From Paenibacillus pasadenensis DSM 19293 (lineage in GTDB: Bacteria; Bacillota; Bacilli; Paenibacillales; Paenibacillaceae), in contig NZ_AULW01000001.1 of assembly GCF_000422485.1 (NCBI RefSeq), positions 310,001 to 374,000 on the forward strand: a stretch of DNA of 64,000 bases, in the 5' to 3' direction. The translations under genes were made by a program, and so were the position numbers. The notes under the pieces are model-generated. The model did not search any database. It was not told the DNA's origin and was given only the letters and a program-made list of their open reading frames with translations. Every line of letters starts with the position of its first letter. The first letter of the stretch is position 1. Positions 18,331 through 27,309 of the stretch are shown piece by piece.

Positions 18331-21300
18331 TTATTTGAGCAGCAGCCTCGTGCTGCTGTGTCCTTCCTTGGTCTTGCTCACTTCCAGCACGGCCGGGAAC
18401 GCGTCCTTGAGCTCCTGCACATGGGAAATGACGCCGATCAGCCGGCCCGCCTCATGCAGGTCGGCGAGCGCGGAGATCGCCCGGCCGAGCGACTCCTCGT
18501 CGAGCGAGCCGAAGCCCTCGTCGATGAACATCATCTCGATGGAGACGCCGCCGCGGCTCGACTGGATGACGTCGGTCATGCCGAGCGCGAGCGCCAGCGA
18601 GGCGTTGAACTTCTCGCCGCCGGACAGCGACTTGACGTCGCGGTTCTGGCCCGTGTAGCTGTCGTAGACGTCGAGGCCGAGGCCGCTCTGCCGCCCCCGC
18701 GCCTCGAGGCGGCCGCTGCGCTCCAGCACGAACTGGCCGCTCGACAGCTCATGCAGCCGCTCGTTGGCGGCATGCAGGATCTGCTCGAGGAACTCGATCA
18801 GGATATAGCGCTCGAACGAGATCTTGAGCGCGTTGTCGCCCTTGAGCATCTCGTGCAGGTCGGCGACCTCCTCGAGCTCGGACTCCGTCGCGGCGCAGCG
18901 GCGCGCCGCTTCGGCCGCGGCCGCGCCGAGCGCCTGCGCCTGGCCGCGGCGGCGTTCCGCCTCGCGCCAGCGGGCATCCGCCGCCTCCCGCTCGCCGCCG
19001 AGCCGCTGCGATTCCGCCGCCAGCTCCGCGAGCGCGGCGCGCTCGCGTCCGGCGAGCTCGCGCTCCAGCTCGTCGGCGAGCCGCCGCTGCGCGGCCAGCT
19101 CCGCGCGGTACGCCTCCAGCGTCCGCCGGGCCTCGCCCCGCCGCGCCTCGTCCAGGCGCGCCGCGCGCCACTCGTCCGCAGCGGCGAATCCGGCCGCGGC
19201 CAGCTCCGCCGCGAGCCGCTCGGCCGCCGCAGCGGCGGCGAGCTCCGCCTCGCGCGCCTGCTCCGCAAGCCCCGCGAGCCGCGCCGACGTCTCCGCCGCG
19301 GCCGTGCCGGCGCGCGCATGGCGCTCCTGCGCGGCGCGCAGCGCGGCGGCAAGCGCCGCCTCCAGTCGCGCGGCGGCTCCGTGGCGGCGCTCCAGCTCCG
19401 CCGCGTCCTGCAGCGGCTCCGGCACCGCGGCCAGCTCCGCCTCCAAGCGCGCCTCCCGCGCCGCCGCATCAAGCGCGAGCGGCTGGCGCAGCGCCTGCAG
19501 CCGCTCGCGCTCCGCCTCCAGCGCCTCCAGCCGGCGCTCCAGCTCGGCCAGCGCTTCGCGCAGCGGGCCGCGCTCCGCCTGCAGCGCCTGCAGCCGCTGG
19601 CATTCGCTGCGCACCCGGCGGCCCTCCTCGAGCGTCTGCTCGAGCTGCCGCTCCAGCGGCTCGGCTCCGATCTCGAGCTCCGCTCGGCGCCCTTCGGCCT
19701 CGGCGACGCGCTCCTGCGCCGCGGCGGCCTGCGCGGCCGCGGCGGCGAGCTCGCGCTCGAGATGCAGCAGCGCGGCCTTGGCCTCCTGCAGCTGCTCGCG
19801 GCGCACCGGCTCGACGTCGGCCGAAGCCTTGCGCGGATGCGCCTCGCTGCCGCACACCGGGCACGGCTTGCCGTCATGCAGATGCTCGGCGAGGCGTCCC
19901 GCCTGGCCCTCGATCCAGCGCTGCTCCAGCCGGTCCGCCGCCTCGCGGCTCGCCAGCGCGGCGCGCTCGCGCTCGTCCCGCGAGCGCTCCAGCGCCTCCG
20001 CCTGCCGGCTCGCCTCGAGCATCGCCTTCAGCGCCTCATGACGGCGCAGCAGCTGCTCCAGCCGCCGCTCGAGCTGCGGCAGCGGCTCCGTCGCCCGCTC
20101 CAGCTCCTCGAGCCGCCCCTGGCGCTCGCGGCGCTCGGCGCGCGCGGCGTCCAGCGCGGCTCCGGCGCGCTCCAGCTCCGCGCCGACGCTGCGCTCCTCG
20201 GCGCGCAGCCGCGCCAGCTCCGCCCGGCGCTCGCCGAGCGTGCGCACGAGCGGCAGCAGCCCCGCGAGCCGCTCCTGCTCGCGGCCGGCCGCCTGCCGCT
20301 CGGGCTCGCGCGCCTGCTCCGCCGCAGCCGCCGCGGCCGCCGCCTCGAGCTCGCGCGCCGCCTCCGCGGCCGCCTCCTCCGCCTCGCGCAGGCGGCGCTC
20401 CAGCGCGGCCGTCTCGGCCGCGGCGCGGCGCGCCTGCTCGTCGTACGGCGCGAGCCGCTCCGCCCGCTCGGCCGCCTCGAGCCGCGCGGCGAGCCCGCTC
20501 ATCTCGCCGCCGCGCGCCTCCAGCGCCTCCGCCTGACGGCGGGCCGCGTCGCGCTCGCCCAGCCGCGCGTTGATCCGCTCCGCCTCGGCGAGCCGCGTCC
20601 GCTGCGCGTCCCAGGCCGCCTGCGCCCGCTCCCGCTCCTCCAGCAGCTCGCGGCACGCCTGCTCGTAATGCCGCTCCTCCTCGGCCAGCCCGTCCAGCAG
20701 CTGCGCCGCTCCAGCATGCTCCTGCGCCAGCACGGCCGCGAGCCGGCTCTCCTCGCGCGCGGGCAGATCGCTCCGCGCCTGCTCGCCGATATAGAGCAGC
20801 CGCTGGCGGTCGCCCTTGACCGCCTCGCGCAGCTCGCGGGCGCGCGCGGCGAAGCTTTCCTCCAGCCGCCGGTACAGCTCCGTGCCGAACAGCCGCCGCA
20901 GGATCTCTTCCTTATTCTCCGTGTCGGAGGTGAGCAGCTTGCGGAACTCGCCCTGCGGCAGCATGACGATCTGGATGAACTGGTCCCGCGTCAGGCCGAC
21001 GAGCTCCTCCAGCCGCGCGTCCACCTCCTTGACGTGGAACCGGTCGACCGCCGGAGCCTCGCCGTCCGCAGACAGCTCGTACAGCTCGGCCTTGCCGCCG
21101 GTCTCGCTCTTGTTGCCCGCCCGGCGGTGGGCCATCTGGCGGAACACGCGGTAGCGCCGACCCTTGGTCTCGAACACGAGCTCCACCGACGTCGGCTGGT
21201 CGTCGCCCGCGAAATGGCTGCGCAGCAGCCGCGTCTCCGCGCGGTCCTCGCCGCTCGCCGCGCCGTAGAGGGCGTAGCAGAGCGCGTCGAAGACGGTCGT

Positions 21301-21423
21301 CTTGCCCGCGCCGGTCTGGCCGGAGATGACGAACAGCCCTCTGCCGCGCAGCGGCTCGAAGTCGATCGCCTCCTCGTCGCGATAGGGCCCGAAGGCCGTC
21401 ATGCTCAGTCGAATCGGCCTCAT
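18331..21423 (-). CDS. sbcC: Exonuclease subunit SbcC (Rad50-like ATPase)
   Basis: SMC-like ATPase that works with SbcD to cut hairpins and blocked DNA ends. It has Walker A GQTGAGKTTVFDALCYALYG near residue 35, then two very long Ala/Glu/Arg coiled-coil arms around a zinc hook (GKPCPVCGSEAHPRK), then the ABC signature SLSGGEKFNASLALALGM and Walker B MMFIDEGFGSLD. The start MRPIRLSMTAFGPY is fixed by the 4-base ATGA overlap with the sbcD stop. About 1030 residues, normal length. The coiled-coil arms are extremely Ala/Arg-rich, reflecting the high GC of the region. Confidence 0.96.
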   Translation of the reverse strand: MRPIRLSMTAFGPYRDEEAIDFEPLRGRGLFVISGQTGAGKTTVFDALCYALYGAASGEDRAETRLLRSHFAGDDQPTSVELVFETKGRRYRVFRQMAHRRAGNKSETGGKAELYELSADGEAPAVDRFHVKEVDARLEELVGLTRDQFIQIVMLPQGEFRKLLTSDTENKEEILRRLFGTELYRRLEESFAARARELREAVKGDRQRLLYIGEQARSDLPAREESRLAAVLAQEHAGAAQLLDGLAEEERHYEQACRELLEERERAQAAWDAQRTRLAEAERINARLGERDAARRQAEALEARGGEMSGLAARLEAAERAERLAPYDEQARRAAAETAALERRLREAEEAAAEAARELEAAAAAAAAEQAREPERQAAGREQERLAGLLPLVRTLGERRAELARLRAEERSVGAELERAGAALDAARAERRERQGRLEELERATEPLPQLERRLEQLLRRHEALKAMLEASRQAEALERSRDERERAALASREAADRLEQRWIEGQAGRLAEHLHDGKPCPVCGSEAHPRKASADVEPVRREQLQEAKAALLHLERELAAAAAQAAAAQERVAEAEGRRAELEIGAEPLERQLEQTLEEGRRVRSECQRLQALQAERGPLREALAELERRLEALEAERERLQALRQPLALDAAAREARLEAELAAVPEPLQDAAELERRHGAAARLEAALAAALRAAQERHARAGTAAAETSARLAGLAEQAREAELAAAAAAERLAAELAAAGFAAADEWRAARLDEARRGEARRTLEAYRAELAAQRRLADELERELAGRERAALAELAAESQRLGGEREAADARWREAERRRGQAQALGAAAAEAARRCAATESELEEVADLHEMLKGDNALKISFERYILIEFLEQILHAANERLHELSSGQFVLERSGRLEARGRQSGLGLDVYDSYTGQNRDVKSLSGGEKFNASLALALGMTDVIQSSRGGVSIEMMFIDEGFGSLDEESLGRAISALADLHEAGRLIGVISHVQELKDAFPAVLEVSKTKEGHSSTRLLLK

Positions 21424-22598
21424 CCCGCCGCCTCCTCTCCGCCGAGCACCCGTCCGCACACCTCTTGGAACAGGCGCTTCTTGCTCTCGCTCAGCTCGGT
21501 GCCGCGCACCTCCCGGTAAAAGCCCTCGAACAGCGACGCCGGATCGGTCGCGCGGCGCGCTCCTCCCCGGTCGGCGGCAGAGGCTGGACCGTCGCCCGCG
21601 GCAGCCGGAGGCGCGAGCGGACGGCGCTCCACATGCAGCGCGTTCGGATAGGCGGCGCGCACCTTTTCCATCGGGAACAGCACCGGATTGTCGTCGAGCA
21701 GCGTCACGAACACGTAATCGTCGCTCCTCTCCTTCGTCGCCTCGATGTCCCGTATGTACCCGCTCACCCGGCGCATGTCGCGGCGCGGCTCGAGGAGCCG
21801 CTGCTCGACGGACGCCTCGCCGTCCGCGCCCAGCTCCACGACGAGCCAGCCCTTGCGATGCCGCTCCTCCGAGATGGAGTACTTGAGCGGCGAGCCGGCG
21901 TAGCGCACGCTCTCGCGGCCGACCCAGTGCGCCTGATGCAGATGGCCGAGCGCCGCGTAGTGGAACGGATCGAAATGCCGCGCGTCCACATGCTCCGCTC
22001 CGCCGATCGACAGCGGCCGCTCCGAGTCGCTCGTATTGTCCTGCGGGCGGCCGCCGGGCGTGACGAACGCATGGCCGACGAGCACATGGCGCGCGGCCGG
22101 ATCGAGCCGCTCCGCCAGACGCGCGGCCGCCGCCCGCATCGCGTCGTCATGCGTGCGGATCGACTCGTCGCCGAGCGCCAGGCGGACGACGGACGGATCG
22201 CAGTACGGCAGCAGGTGGAAATGGACCTCGCCATGGCCGTCCCGCAGCCGCACCGGCTCCGCGTCCGGGTCGTAGCGCCCCGCCAGATGGAGGCCGCGGC
22301 CGGCCATCAGCCGGCTGCCGAAGCGGATCCGGTCGGGACTGTCGTGGTTGCCGGCGACGGCGATGACCGGCGTGTCGAGGCCGATGACAAGGCGCGAGAG
22401 CGTCTCGTCGAGCAGCTCCACCGCCTCCGTCGGCGGCACCGCCCGGTCGTACAGGTCGCCGGCGATGACGACAGCGTCGGGCCGCTCGCGCTCGACCGCC
22501 TCCAGCAGCTGCTCCAGCGCGAAGCGCTGGTCGTCCGTCATGTAGACGCCCTGCACGAGCTTGCCCAGATGCCAGTCGGCCGTATGGATGAACTTCAT
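21420..22598 (-). CDS. sbcD: Exonuclease subunit SbcD (Mre11-like nuclease)
   Basis: Metallophosphoesterase nuclease partner of SbcC, 392 residues. Metal-binding motifs are HTADWHLGK at the N-terminus, AGDLYDRAVPP, AVAGNHDSPDR and GHAFVTPGG; ALGHLHQAH supplies later His ligands. An open frame extends upstream, but GGGAGAGG 5 bases before the ATG of MKFIHTADW sets the start. It is the first gene of the sbcD-sbcC-addB-addA series. A LexA box lies about 50 bases upstream, so damage-inducible expression is expected. Confidence 0.96.
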   Translation of the reverse strand: MKFIHTADWHLGKLVQGVYMTDDQRFALEQLLEAVERERPDAVVIAGDLYDRAVPPTEAVELLDETLSRLVIGLDTPVIAVAGNHDSPDRIRFGSRLMAGRGLHLAGRYDPDAEPVRLRDGHGEVHFHLLPYCDPSVVRLALGDESIRTHDDAMRAAAARLAERLDPAARHVLVGHAFVTPGGRPQDNTSDSERPLSIGGAEHVDARHFDPFHYAALGHLHQAHWVGRESVRYAGSPLKYSISEERHRKGWLVVELGADGEASVEQRLLEPRRDMRRVSGYIRDIEATKERSDDYVFVTLLDDNPVLFPMEKVRAAYPNALHVERRPLAPPAAAGDGPASAADRGGARRATDPASLFEGFYREVRGTELSESKKRLFQEVCGRVLGGEEAAG

Positions 22599-22649
22599 GT
22601 GCGCCTCTCCCTTCCCCTCGTGCCAGGCTCGTCCCGCCCGGCCGATCAT

Positions 22650-22661
22650 GAACATATGTTC
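22650..22661 (-). promoter_or_regulatory. LexA (SOS) box upstream of sbcD
   Basis: Perfect 12-base palindrome GAACATATGTTC, which fits the Bacillus LexA/DinR consensus (GAAC-N4-GTTC). On the minus strand it immediately follows a TATAAG -10-like hexamer, a placement suited to repression. Confidence 0.75.
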
Positions 22662-22711
22662 TTATACAGTAGCATCTTCGCGCCTTGCGTGACAAGCCTG
22701 GAGCGGAGGGC

Positions 22712-22753
22712 GCGAAACGAAACCAGCCGTCCGGGTCGGCGCCGGACGGCTGG
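22712..22753 (-). terminator. Rho-independent terminator after the RlmI-like gene
   Basis: Perfect 12-base arms CCAGCCGTCCGG / CCGGACGGCTGG with a 7-base loop. The minus strand continues TTTCGTTTCG. Confidence 0.75.
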
Positions 22754-22811
22754 AACGCTTCAAGGCTGGGCAGGCCCCTTATCTGCTTCGTTCGAAGGCT
22801 GCCGACGCGCC

Positions 22812-24242
22812 TTAGCCCAGGCTGCGCACTTCGAAGATCGCGAACTTCAAGTAATGGCCCTCCGAGACGCCGAGCAGCTGCGGATGGTCCTTGCCCGCCG
22901 CGCGCCACTCCACGAGGCGCAGCGACTTGCCGGCGTCGGCCGCGGCGTCCTGGATCGCCTGCAGGAACAGCTCGGGGCTCATATGGTACGAGCAGCTCGC
23001 CGTGACGAGATAGCCGCCTTCGTTGACGAGCTTCATGCCGTGCAGGTTGATGTCCTTGTAGCCGCGGCAGGCGCCTTCCACCGCGCCCTTCGTCTTGGCG
23101 AAGGCCGGCGGGTCGAGGATGACGACGTCCCAGGTGCGGCCGCCTTCCTCCAGCTTGCGGGACGTATCGACGCCTTTGGCGCCTTCGGCGCGCGCGCTGC
23201 GCTCGTCCTTGCCCTTCACCTGCCGGCGCAGGTACTGGAACGCGTCGTCCACGACGAACTCCACCCGGTCCGCGAAGCCGTTCCGCTCCACGTTGCGGCG
23301 AGCCGTCTCGACGGCATGCTCCGACACGTCGAGGCAGGTGACCTTTTTCGCTCCGTACTTGCAGGCATGCAGCGTGAAGCTGCCCGTATGCGCAAAGCAT
23401 TCCAGCACCGTCGCCCCGTCCCAGAGCGGGTAGGCGACAGGCTTGCCGCTCTTGTTGACCGGCACGAGCGCCGTCTCTCCGTCCGGCCGCCCGCCTGCCG
23501 GCGCGGCAGCCTCCCAGCCTTCCGGCAGCTCCGCAAGCGGACGCCGCTCGAGCCGGATGCCGCTGCGCGCGCCCCAGCCTTTCATGAGCGGCGCGATCGA
23601 GGCGCGGTTTTCCCGCTGGTCGTAAAAATAGCCGGTCTTCTGGCCTTCCTCCAGATCGACCTCCATGACGATGCCGTTCTCGACGATGTCGACGTAGCGC
23701 GGACAGTCGCCGTACAGCACGCCCGTGCGCTCCTCCAGCCCTTCCAGGCGGCGCACGCCGACGTCGCTGCGCTCGTAGATGCCCTTGGGCCGGAAGACGG
23801 CGACGAGCGCCCGCACCAGCTGCTCGCGGCGCTGGTCCATGCCGAGCGTCAGGATCTGCACGACGAGCACGTCCGCGAAGCGGTCCACGACGAGCCCCGG
23901 CAAATAATCCGCCTCGCCGTAGACGAGCCGGCAGTCCGGCTCGGAGACGAAGCGCTCGCGATACGCGCGGCACTCCTCCAGGCGGGCGGTCAGCAGCGCC
24001 TCGTCCAGCTCCTGCTCCGGCTGCCGCGAGACGACGCGCACGCGGATCTGCGAGGCGGGATTCCAGTAGCCGGACGCCAGGTAGCGGCCGTTCGCCGCCA
24101 TGACGTCGACCATGTCGCCCGGCGCGGCCTCTCCGTCCATGCGCTCGATCTCGCCGGCGTACACCCACGGCTGCCCTTGCTCCAGACGCCTCGTCTTCTT
24201 TTTATGCAAATAAAGCTTCGCTCTGCTCAAGCCTGATCCCAT
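22812..24242 (-). CDS. RlmI-like class I rRNA (cytosine) methyltransferase
   Basis: 476-residue SAM-dependent methyltransferase of the RlmI/RlmK family, which makes 5-methylcytosine in 23S rRNA. An N-terminal PUA domain (residues 1-75, AKLYLHKKKTRRLEQGQPWVYAGEI) is followed by a central EEHGLxF-like linker domain and a Rossmann domain with VLECFAHTGSFTLHACKYGA (SAM loop), VTCLDVSEHAVE and VVILDPPAFAKTK. The catalytic Cys-containing segment is VTASCSYHMS. A Pro/Gly/Ala-rich insert (about 240-270) is unusual. The ATG at the outer edge has AAAGGA touching it, so an in-frame TTG 12 bases in is a possible alternative start. Confidence 0.9.
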   Translation of the reverse strand: MGSGLSRAKLYLHKKKTRRLEQGQPWVYAGEIERMDGEAAPGDMVDVMAANGRYLASGYWNPASQIRVRVVSRQPEQELDEALLTARLEECRAYRERFVSEPDCRLVYGEADYLPGLVVDRFADVLVVQILTLGMDQRREQLVRALVAVFRPKGIYERSDVGVRRLEGLEERTGVLYGDCPRYVDIVENGIVMEVDLEEGQKTGYFYDQRENRASIAPLMKGWGARSGIRLERRPLAELPEGWEAAAPAGGRPDGETALVPVNKSGKPVAYPLWDGATVLECFAHTGSFTLHACKYGAKKVTCLDVSEHAVETARRNVERNGFADRVEFVVDDAFQYLRRQVKGKDERSARAEGAKGVDTSRKLEEGGRTWDVVILDPPAFAKTKGAVEGACRGYKDINLHGMKLVNEGGYLVTASCSYHMSPELFLQAIQDAAADAGKSLRLVEWRAAGKDHPQLLGVSEGHYLKFAIFEVRSLG

Positions 24243-24345
24243 TCCTTTCGCGATCTATCGATCCCGGGCCGCGCGCCGCGCGGCGTCTCCGGTCATGCCT
24301 CCCCGCCCGTCCACATAAAGTAGAAAAGCGAAAGGAGTCCTGTCC

Positions 24346-25332
24346 ATGCTCAGCTCGATCCTCATCCCCGCGCTGCTCGGCTTCGCCGTCTTCATGCTCG
24401 GCATGAAGCTGATGGAAGCCGCGCTGCACCGCTCCGCCGGCCGCTATGTCACCGCCGCCGTCGAGCGCTTCACGCGCACGCCGCTGCACGGCCTCGCCTC
24501 CGGGGCGGCGATCAGCGCCGTGCTGCAGAGCAGCACCGCCGTCACCGTCATCGCCATCGGCATGGTCAACGCCGGCGTGCTGACGCTGCCGCGCACGCTC
24601 GGCATCGTGCTCGGCACGAACGTCGGCACCTGCCTGACGACCGAGCTGATCGGCCTCGAGCTGGAGCGCCTCGCCGGGCCGCTGCTGCTCGCCGCGCTCG
24701 CCGGCTGGCTGCTCACCGCCGTGCTCGGCGAGATGAGCCCCTCCGGCGGACGCCACCGCCAGCGCTGGCTCGGGCCGCTGCGCAGCGCCTCGCTCGCCGT
24801 GTTCGGCTTCGCGCTGCTGCTCGCCGGCATCTCCGTCATGAAGTCGATCGGAGCCGCCGTGCAGGCCAGCCCGTTCTACGCCTGGTTCATGGAGCGCTCC
24901 GATGACAGCCTGCTGTGGGGCTTGCTGGCCGGAGCGGCGCTCACCGCCGTCGTCCACAGCAGCGCCGCCGTCATCGGCATGGCGATGAGCCTCGCCGCCG
25001 CCGGGGCGATGCCGCCCGAGCTAGGCATCGCGATCGTCATCGGCGCCAACGTCGGCACCTGCCTGACGGCGGTGCTCGCCTCCATCGGCGGCAGCCGCGC
25101 CGGCGCAGGCGTCGCCTGGTTCCACGTCGCGCTCAACGTCGGCGGAGCGGCGCTGTTCCTGCCGCTGACGCCGCAGCTGGCCGCGGCGGCCGCCTCGTTC
25201 GGCGGGGGCGCGTCGGCGCAGCTCGCGCATGCGCAGACGCTGTTCAACGTCGCCTGCTCGCTGCTCGCGCTGCCGCTCTGCTACTTGCCGCTGCGCCGCC
25301 GCTCCGGCAAAAGCCCCGCTTCCAAAGCCTAG
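24346..25332 (+). CDS. Na/Pi cotransporter family protein (YqeW-like)
   Basis: 328-residue membrane transporter of the NptA/PF02690 family, which couples sodium to phosphate uptake in characterised members. It has the duplicated family motif: VLQSSTAVTVIAIGMVNAG near residue 62 and VVHSSAAVIGMAMSLAAAG near 205, each with GxNVGTCLT about 30 residues later. There are about eight hydrophobic helices. An AAAGGAG site precedes the ATG. It is the only backbone gene on the plus strand here and occupies the place of B. subtilis yqeW. Its TAG stop lies inside the left inverted repeat of a small element. Confidence 0.92.
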   Translation: MLSSILIPALLGFAVFMLGMKLMEAALHRSAGRYVTAAVERFTRTPLHGLASGAAISAVLQSSTAVTVIAIGMVNAGVLTLPRTLGIVLGTNVGTCLTTELIGLELERLAGPLLLAALAGWLLTAVLGEMSPSGGRHRQRWLGPLRSASLAVFGFALLLAGISVMKSIGAAVQASPFYAWFMERSDDSLLWGLLAGAALTAVVHSSAAVIGMAMSLAAAGAMPPELGIAIVIGANVGTCLTAVLASIGGSRAGAGVAWFHVALNVGGAALFLPLTPQLAAAAASFGGGASAQLAHAQTLFNVACSLLALPLCYLPLRRRSGKSPASKA

Positions 25333-25442
25333 GGCGTGCCTGCAACCGTGCTCGGGGGCATCCATCGCCGCCTTTTCGCCCCCTGTGAGGGACGGAAATT
25401 CGGCAACAGCTGCTTCCTTCACAAGTTGCAGGCACGCCCTAG
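25329..25442. repeat. 114-bp MITE-like element with perfect 18-bp terminal inverted repeats
   Basis: Ends read CTAGGGCGTGCCTGCAAC and GTTGCAGGCACGCCCTAG, exact reverse complements. The interior includes GAAGGAAGCAGCTGTTGCCG (minus sense), which recurs in a second copy near 28.8 kb. There is no coding capacity. It could also act as a bidirectional terminator between the convergent Na/Pi and Nudix genes, but there is no T-tract. Confidence 0.75.
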
Positions 25443-25464
25443 GGACGGGGCCGGCCCCGCTGCC

Positions 25465-25902
25465 TTACGTGCCGCTGATGCTCAGTCCGAGCAGCCTGAG
25501 GGCACCCGCCACGATGCGGTCGTTGTTGTCGTAGCCGGACTGCTTCTGGCGGCGCCAGGCCTCCTCCGGCTCGAACCACTCGACGCCGCGGATCTCCTCG
25601 ACCTGCGCCTGCAGCGAGCCGCCGGTCGCCTCGACGAGATAGTAGTGGACTTCCTTGTCCACCAGCCCTTTGGCCTCGTGCCGGTACTGGTACTTGATCT
25701 GGTCGATCGGCTCGACGATCCGGCCCTGCAGGCCGGTCTCCTCCGCGATCTCGCGAAGCGCGGTCTCCTCCACCGTCTCGCCCGGCTCCATCTTGCCCTT
25801 CGGCAGCGAAACCTTGCCGTACCGATCCTGGATGAGCTGGATCTGCAGTCCATGCTCTGGCGTCCGCCGGTATACGACCCCGCCTGCTGAGATTTCCTTC
25901 AT
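25465..25902 (-). CDS. Nudix hydrolase
   Basis: 145 residues with a complete Nudix box: G36-x5-E42-x7-R50-E51-x2-E54-E55-x-G57 (GKMEPGETVEETALREIAEETGL). The N-terminal AGGVVYRR and the LPKGKMEPGE turn resemble bis(5'-nucleosyl)-tetraphosphatase/MutT-like members. The substrate cannot be told from sequence; a dinucleoside polyphosphate or oxidised nucleotide is likely. GGGGAGG lies about 11 bases before the ATG. It follows mtaB by about 48 bases and is probably the last gene of the rsmE-mtaB unit. Confidence 0.93.
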   Translation of the reverse strand: MKEISAGGVVYRRTPEHGLQIQLIQDRYGKVSLPKGKMEPGETVEETALREIAEETGLQGRIVEPIDQIKYQYRHEAKGLVDKEVHYYLVEATGGSLQAQVEEIRGVEWFEPEEAWRRQKQSGYDNNDRIVAGALRLLGLSISGT

Positions 25903-25950
25903 GCGCTTCCGATCCTCCCCGATCTGATCTTGACGGCGCGGCGCCGCATG

Positions 25951-27309
25951 TCAGGCTCCTGCCTTCTCCAGCCTTGCCGGCTGCTCCTGCACGACCTCGA
26001 CGAGGCGTCCGCGGCTCTCGTTGACGCCCGCTTCCGTGATCTCGACGCGGCACAGCTTGCCGATCATCGACTCGTCTCCTTCGAAGACGACCTGGATATA
26101 GTTGTCCGTATACCCCATCATCAGGCCCGAGCCCGGCGCGCTGCCCTTGTGCTCGAGCTCCGGGATGACGCCCAGCGTCTGGCCGACGTACTTCTCGGCA
26201 TAAGCGAGCTGCATCGTCTCCGACAAGTCGATCAGCCGGTGGACACGCTCGTTCTTGACCGCCTCGTCGACCTGGTCCTCCATGCGCGCGGCCGGCGTGC
26301 CGGTCCGCTTGGAGTACGGGAAGACATGCATTTCCGAGAAGCCGAGCTCCTTCATGTACGCGTAGCCCGCCTCGAACTGCTCCTCGCTCTCGCCCGGGAA
26401 GCCGACGATGACGTCGGTCGTGATGGCGACACCCGGCATCGCCTCATGCAGGCGGCGGATCGTCGCCGCGTATTCCTCGGTCGTGTACTTGCGGCGCATG
26501 CGCTTCAGCACCGTGTCGTCCCCGGCCTGAAGCGGCACATGCAGATGGCGGCACATTTTCGGCGACTTGTTCAGCACCTCGATCATGTCCTCGTCGATCT
26601 GGCTCGCCTCGATCGAGCTGATGCGGATGCGTTCCAGCCCGTCCACCTTGTCCAGATCCCAAAGCAGGTCGGACAGCTTGTAGTTGTCCAGATCGTCGCC
26701 GTAGCCGCCCGTATGGATGCCGGTCAGCACGATCTCCTTGAACCCGGCCTCGACGAGCTTGCGCGCCTGGGCGACGACGCTTTGCGGATCGCGGCTGCGC
26801 GATAGGCCGCGCGACCACGGGATGATGCAGAACGTGCAGAAGTTGTTGCAGCCCTCCTGAATTTTCAGGAACGCCCGCGTGCGGTCGGCGAAGTCGGGCA
26901 CGTCCAGCTCCTCGAACTCGCGCGTCTTCATGATGTTGCGGACGGCGTTGACCGGGACGCGCTCGGCCTGCACCTGGCGCACGTAGTCCATCATCCGCTC
27001 GCGGTCCTGCGTGCCGATGACGAGGTCGACGCCCGGGATGTCGAGAATCTCCGCCGGCGACGTCTGCGCGTAGCAGCCCGTCACCGCGATGACCGCGTCC
27101 GGATTGCGCCGGATCGCGCGGCGGATCACCTGCCGGCTCTTCTTGTCGCCCGTGTTGGTGACATGGCATGTATTGATGAGATAGACGTCGGCCTTGTCCG
27201 TATCGAAGTCCACTTGCTCGTAGCCTTCGTTCTTGAACAGCTGCCAGATCGCCTCGGTATCGTAAAAGTTGACTTTGCAGCCTAAGGTGTGAAGGGCTAC
27301 CGATGGCAT
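25951..27309 (-). CDS. mtaB: tRNA t6A37 methylthiotransferase MtaB
   Basis: Radical-SAM methylthiotransferase that converts t6A to ms2t6A at position 37 of ANN-decoding tRNAs. The N-terminal UPF0004 domain holds Cys11, Cys48 and Cys79 for one 4Fe-4S cluster. The radical-SAM cluster motif is C154-NNF-C158-TF-C161. A C-terminal TRAM domain follows (VGQTLGVIPELEHKGS...NYIQVVFEG). 452 residues, normal length. It overlaps the end of rsmE by 13 bases, matching B. subtilis yqeU-yqeV. Confidence 0.96.
   Translation of the reverse strand: MPSVALHTLGCKVNFYDTEAIWQLFKNEGYEQVDFDTDKADVYLINTCHVTNTGDKKSRQVIRRAIRRNPDAVIAVTGCYAQTSPAEILDIPGVDLVIGTQDRERMMDYVRQVQAERVPVNAVRNIMKTREFEELDVPDFADRTRAFLKIQEGCNNFCTFCIIPWSRGLSRSRDPQSVVAQARKLVEAGFKEIVLTGIHTGGYGDDLDNYKLSDLLWDLDKVDGLERIRISSIEASQIDEDMIEVLNKSPKMCRHLHVPLQAGDDTVLKRMRRKYTTEEYAATIRRLHEAMPGVAITTDVIVGFPGESEEQFEAGYAYMKELGFSEMHVFPYSKRTGTPAARMEDQVDEAVKNERVHRLIDLSETMQLAYAEKYVGQTLGVIPELEHKGSAPGSGLMMGYTDNYIQVVFEGDESMIGKLCRVEITEAGVNESRGRLVEVVQEQPARLEKAGA

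Noticed and set aside
16276-21519. Plus-strand open frame of 1747 codons
   Set aside because: It lies antisense across addB and sbcC, is composed of Arg/Leu/Ala/Gln runs and has no recognisable domain.
24202-24957. Minus-strand frame of 251 codons antisense to the Na/Pi transporter
   Set aside because: Low-complexity Gln/Arg/Gly/Ala composition. The plus strand has the duplicated QSS and GTCLT motifs.
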